Origin: Eggerthella sp. CAG:209
GTDB taxonomy: Bacteria; Actinomycetota; Coriobacteriia; Coriobacteriales; Eggerthellaceae
Reading direction: 5' to 3'
Assembly (NCBI GenBank): GCA_000436075.1
Contig: FR884640.1
Span: 10,030-18,337, forward strand
Length of the DNA: 8,308 nt
The notes under the pieces are model-generated. The model did no database searches. It saw only the letters and a list, made by a program, of their open reading frames with translations, and was not told the DNA's origin. Below, one piece after another: positions 5,403 to 8,308 of this stretch (position 1 is the stretch's first letter; every line of letters starts with the position of its first letter). The position numbers and the translations under genes were made by a program.

Positions 5403-6356
5403 ATGCGCATTGTTTTTATGGGCACCCCGGCATTCGCTGCTGATATTCTTCAGGGGCTCATCGAGTCACATCATGAGGTTGTTGGGTGTTTTACCAGGCC
5501 TGATGCTGTTCGAGGCCGAGGGAAAAAACTGGTTTATTCTCCGGTTAAGGAGCGCGCCGTTCAAGCTGGGATTCCCGTATATGAATTCTCGTCTATGAAG
5601 AGCGACGAGGCCTTTGGGGCATTGGCTTCACTCCGTCCCGATGCTGTATGCGTAGCTGCGTATGGAGCGATCCTTCCCAAACGCGTATTGGAGTTGCCCC
5701 GATTTGGCTGCCTCAATGTTCATGGCTCTCTTCTTCCTCGCTGGAGGGGGGCGGCTCCTATAGAGCGTGCTATTCTTGCTGCGGATGAACTCACTGGCAT
5801 TGGCATTATGCAAATGGAGGAAGGCCTGGACACGGGCGATGTCGCTGAGGAGCGATCGACTTCGGTGTTTGGCAAAAGCACTGATCAGCTCTATTCCGAA
5901 CTTGCGGTCCTAGGCGGCGAGGCTCTGCTAAAGGTCCTGGATTTGCTTGAAAGCGGCGAGCCTGTCAGTTGGCATCAGCAACCTGAGTGCGGAGTAACGT
6001 ATGCCGAAAAAATTGAGAAGGGCGAACTTGATATCTCCCCGTCTCTTTCGGCCAGCGATGCTTGGCGCAGGGTGCTCTCGTCAAGTGATAGTCATGCATG
6101 CCGCTGCGTAATCGCGGGCAAATCGCTTTCGGTATTAGAGGCACATCCCGTATTAGCCGATGATTGTCCCGTATCGGTCTCTCGTGGTGAGGTTGCCTTT
6201 GCGGCAAAACGTTTATTTTTGGGATGCAATGATTCGATTTTGGAAGTAGTTACCGTCAAACCTGATGGAAAGAAGCCCATGGAAGCAAAAGCTTTTGCGG
6301 CAGGCATTCAGGGTATAAAACAGGGCGGTATTGAATGGCAGGAGATCCATGGATAA
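5403..6356 (+). CDS. fmt: Methionyl-tRNA formyltransferase Fmt
   Basis: Fmt transfers a formyl group from 10-formyltetrahydrofolate to initiator Met-tRNA. From ATG 5403 the protein is 317 aa, the usual length. The N-terminal formyltransferase domain begins MRIVFMGTPAFA and carries the catalytic residues in LNVHGSLLPRWRGAAPI (N105, H107) and MQMEEGLDTGDV (D143), matching E. coli N106, H108 and D144. The C-terminal tRNA-binding domain (about 200-317) begins near TYAEKIEKGELDIS. ATG 5403 was chosen because it starts the conserved Rossmann strand; the in-frame ATG 5373 would lie within def and add 10 non-family residues. The Shine-Dalgarno is weak (GGA at 5395-5397), consistent with coupling to def, whose stop is one base away. 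The stop overlaps the rsmB start by 8 bases. Confidence 0.97.
   Translation: MRIVFMGTPAFAADILQGLIESHHEVVGCFTRPDAVRGRGKKLVYSPVKERAVQAGIPVYEFSSMKSDEAFGALASLRPDAVCVAAYGAILPKRVLELPRFGCLNVHGSLLPRWRGAAPIERAILAADELTGIGIMQMEEGLDTGDVAEERSTSVFGKSTDQLYSELAVLGGEALLKVLDLLESGEPVSWHQQPECGVTYAEKIEKGELDISPSLSASDAWRRVLSSSDSHACRCVIAGKSLSVLEAHPVLADDCPVSVSRGEVAFAAKRLFLGCNDSILEVVTVKPDGKKPMEAKAFAAGIQGIKQGGIEWQEIHG
6340..6344 (+). promoter_or_regulatory. rsmB ribosome binding site
   Basis: AGGAG inside the last fmt codons, four bases before ATG 6349. It favours ATG 6349 over the in-frame TTG 6331 and shows that the long basic N-terminal tail of RsmB has its own proper start signal. Confidence 0.6.
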
Positions 6357-8292
6357 CAATAACGGCGAACATAAGCAGAGAAGCAGTGCTCCTCGTGGGG
6401 GCAGGCCAGCCGGTAAGGGCGGCTATCGCGGGGGGAAGCCCGGTTCCAGCAAGGGCAATTTCCGTGGGTCTAAACCCTCTGGAAAGGGTCGTGGCGGAAA
6501 ACCTGGCTTTTCACCTAAGAGCGAAGACCGTGGTGGCTCTGATTTTAAGAAGCGTAACGGGCATGGTTCTAAGCCTCGCTATGGTAAGGGTGATAAGCCC
6601 TTCAATAAGGATGAGCGCCGTTCTAAGCGGAACTTTAGCGATGATAGGCGATCGGGGGATCGTGCTGCTGATGGCAGCTACAAAGGCAGCTATCGTGGGG
6701 GCGATCGCAATCGGCGCTCCGAAAAGCGAGGTTTCGAGGGACGCAATCGTTCTGACCATGCATACAAAGGCGGCAATCGTTCGTTTGAGGACCGTCGTCA
6801 ATCTCCGCGAGCCAAAGAAGGTACTGGTTCCGAACAGCGCACGCCCAATGGGTTTGCTGGTTTCGATCGTGGCAGCCTGGGCGGTACTAAAAGCTTGGGT
6901 TATCGAGCTGGTCAAGGCAAGAAAAAGCGTTCCTTTACCAAGGCTACGCCTGCGCGTTTGTTGACCCATGAGGTTCTTACTTACATTCGTGAAGAAGGCT
7001 GCTATCTCAGCGAGGGCGTAGACAAGTTCATCACCTATTCTGATAAACCGGTAAAGGAACGTGCGTTTGCGCGATTGCTTGCAACAGAGGTTGTTGCCCG
7101 CAAGGGGTCCCTCGACGAGATGATTGATTCCGTTCTTACCAACCCAGAAGAGCTTGAACCTGATGTTCGAGATGCGCTCCGTATGGCATTTTGTGAGATC
7201 TTCTATTTGAAGAAGCCTGATCATGTAACCGTCGACCAGGGTGTTGAGGTGGTTCGCTCGTTTGCTCCGCAAGCAAAGGGTCTTGCTAATTTTGCCCTGC
7301 ATCGTGCAGTTGAAATGAAGGACCAGTTCCCATTCGGCGATATCGAGACAAGCCCTAAAGCAGCGGCTTTGTCTGAGGGTTTCCCCTTGTGGCTTGCTGA
7401 GCGTCTTATTAAAGAGCTTGGGCATGATGAAGCACTGCGCTTTATGCAGCGGTCCAATAATCCTGCGCCACTGTTTTTCATGTTGAATCTTGCTTGCGTT
7501 GATGGCCCGAAGGCTCTTTCGGAAATGGTTCAGCGCCAGGTTAAGATTGTGCCCGTTTCGAAATCGATCGATCTCCCTCTGGCTTTTCCTGTGTTCGGCT
7601 TTGCCGAGCGTACCGCTGTAACCGATGAGTATATTGCAAAGCTATTGGCTGATGGCGGATTGGTGATCAGCGACGTTGCCGCTCAGTGCATTGCTTCGCT
7701 TGCGATGCCTGAAAACAAACCTGAGCGATTCCTTGAAATCGGTGCGGGTCGAGGGACAAAAACTATCTTGCTCCAGAATGCTGCTCTTACTCGTTTTGGC
7801 GAGCAGATTCAGCTCGACACGCTTGATATGGACGTGCAACGTACAGAAGAGCGTAAAGTGCAACTGGCTAAGGCGAACATTAACCAGAGCGAGGTATTCG
7901 TCAAAGACGCAACTAATCTGTCTTCTTTTGATTCGAATTCCTACGATGCGGTATTTGTAGATGCTCCTTGCTCTGGTATTGGCACGTTGCGACGCCATCC
8001 TGACATTCGCTGGCGCATGAATGAAGACGATGTTGCATCTTTGGCTGCTATGGGCGAAAAGATGATTTTGGAAGCTGCTCGTCTTGTTAAAGTGGGAGGC
8101 CAGCTCACCTTTGCTACCTGCACGGTTTTGAGCCAGGAAAACCAGCAGGTCATTGATTCGTTCCTTGAGAGCGAGGTTGGTTCTGGGTTTGAGGTGGTTC
8201 GCACGGTTTCCACCGATGCGCTGTCTCGAGAAAAGGTCACGGGTCCTATTTATGATGCCCATTTTGCATGCGTTTTAAAACGTGTTAAATAG
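6349..8292 (+). CDS. rsmB: 16S rRNA m5C methyltransferase RsmB-like, with long Arg/Gly-rich N-terminal tail
   Basis: RsmB (Sun/Fmu) methylates a cytosine of 16S rRNA (C967 in E. coli) with S-adenosylmethionine. The protein is 647 aa, against about 430-450 for typical RsmB. Residues 1-200 are a low-complexity basic tail rich in G, R, K, S and D, with RGG at 16, 27, 48, 61 and 116. Residues 200-325 resemble the NusB-like RNA-binding domain. The methyltransferase domain (about 340-647) has both m5C cysteines, C541 in VDAPCSGIGTLRRHPDIRW and C591 in TFATCTVLSQENQ, plus D535-type motif IV context. Motif I is divergent: LEIGAGRGTKT instead of the LDxCAxPGGKT type, and the N1 segment reads PAPLFFMLN where R-x-N is usual. 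It overlaps fmt by 8 bases, a common fmt-rsmB order. The family call is secure; the exact rRNA target is inferred from gene context and the NusB domain. Confidence 0.93.
   Translation: MDNNNGEHKQRSSAPRGGRPAGKGGYRGGKPGSSKGNFRGSKPSGKGRGGKPGFSPKSEDRGGSDFKKRNGHGSKPRYGKGDKPFNKDERRSKRNFSDDRRSGDRAADGSYKGSYRGGDRNRRSEKRGFEGRNRSDHAYKGGNRSFEDRRQSPRAKEGTGSEQRTPNGFAGFDRGSLGGTKSLGYRAGQGKKKRSFTKATPARLLTHEVLTYIREEGCYLSEGVDKFITYSDKPVKERAFARLLATEVVARKGSLDEMIDSVLTNPEELEPDVRDALRMAFCEIFYLKKPDHVTVDQGVEVVRSFAPQAKGLANFALHRAVEMKDQFPFGDIETSPKAAALSEGFPLWLAERLIKELGHDEALRFMQRSNNPAPLFFMLNLACVDGPKALSEMVQRQVKIVPVSKSIDLPLAFPVFGFAERTAVTDEYIAKLLADGGLVISDVAAQCIASLAMPENKPERFLEIGAGRGTKTILLQNAALTRFGEQIQLDTLDMDVQRTEERKVQLAKANINQSEVFVKDATNLSSFDSNSYDAVFVDAPCSGIGTLRRHPDIRWRMNEDDVASLAAMGEKMILEAARLVKVGGQLTFATCTVLSQENQQVIDSFLESEVGSGFEVVRTVSTDALSREKVTGPIYDAHFACVLKRVK
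8116..8150 (+). repeat. Two-part 12-bp hairpin inside rsmB
   Basis: ACCTGC (8116-8121) pairs with GCAGGT (8145-8150), and GGTTTT (8124-8129) with AAAACC (8138-8143). The two 6-bp stems are separated by a 2x1 internal loop and closed by an 8-base loop. It overlaps the codon of catalytic C591. There is no T-run after it. Confidence 0.55.
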
Positions 8293-8308
8293 AGAGTGTT
8301 CAGCAGGC

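Noticed and set aside
6285..6298. 14-bp palindrome GCAAAAGCTTTTGC near the fmt 3' end
   Set aside because: A 14-bp perfect palindrome is expected about once in a window or two of this size, and no T-run or promoter context accompanies it.
6335..6964. 209-codon open frame in a second plus-strand frame over the rsmB tail
   Set aside because: A shadow of the low-complexity tail: Ala/Val/Ile-rich without domain features, and the rsmB frame has the ribosome binding site and continues into conserved domains.
6511..7425. 304-codon open frame on the minus strand opposite rsmB
   Set aside because: It lies wholly over a well supported gene, its product shows no recognisable domain, and the repetitive Gly/Arg codons of the rsmB tail readily leave other frames open.
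1..8308. A novel defence, mobile or biosynthetic system
   Set aside because: Every long plus-strand frame with coding character matches a known housekeeping family, the two gaps are under 90 bases, and no repeats of CRISPR or transposon type were seen.

Overview
The window is a dense, single-strand (+) block of bacterial housekeeping genes. It carries the tail of a nusA/infB/rbfA-type translation operon (nrnA, truB, ribF), then DNA primase (dnaG), then an initiator-tRNA and ribosome maturation group (def, fmt, rsmB). Six genes are complete at both ends; nrnA enters from the left with its N-terminus cut off. I see no tRNA, rRNA, CRISPR array, insertion sequence, phage gene or defence/toxin module. 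I did not find an undescribed multi-gene system. The unusual material is in start codons, protein tails and inverted repeats.

Organism: the order nrnA-truB-ribF is common in Actinomycetota and Bacillota. The primase N-terminus, the mid-GC composition with many T-ending codons, and the GTG start of ribF would suit an actinobacterium of the Coriobacteriia type. This is an inference from protein style, not from a database match.

Layout: 1-938 nrnA (5' partial); 938-1957 truB, overlapping the nrnA stop by one base; 1941-2867 ribF, overlapping truB by 17 bases; 2868-2946 gap with a strong intrinsic terminator at 2886-2920; dnaG from about 2947 to 4779, apparently with a rare ATT start; 4780-4867 gap with a candidate extended -10 promoter; 4868-5401 def; 5403-6356 fmt, one base after def; 6349-8292 rsmB, overlapping fmt by 8 bases; 8293-8308 too short to interpret.

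How the genes work together: NrnA degrades nanoRNA/pAp, TruB makes tRNA pseudouridine 55 and RibF makes FMN and FAD. DnaG primes DNA replication. Fmt formylates initiator Met-tRNA, Def removes the formyl group from new proteins, and RsmB methylates 16S rRNA. The overlaps suggest translational coupling inside two operons, split by the terminator before dnaG and by the probable promoter before def.

Most worth a second look: (1) dnaG lacks a usable ATG/GTG/TTG but has a strong Shine-Dalgarno just before ATT codons; (2) RsmB carries a roughly 200-residue Arg/Gly/Lys-rich N-terminal tail with RGG triplets and a divergent SAM motif; (3) coding sequence contains several long, nearly perfect inverted repeats, including a 24-bp perfect palindrome in ribF.
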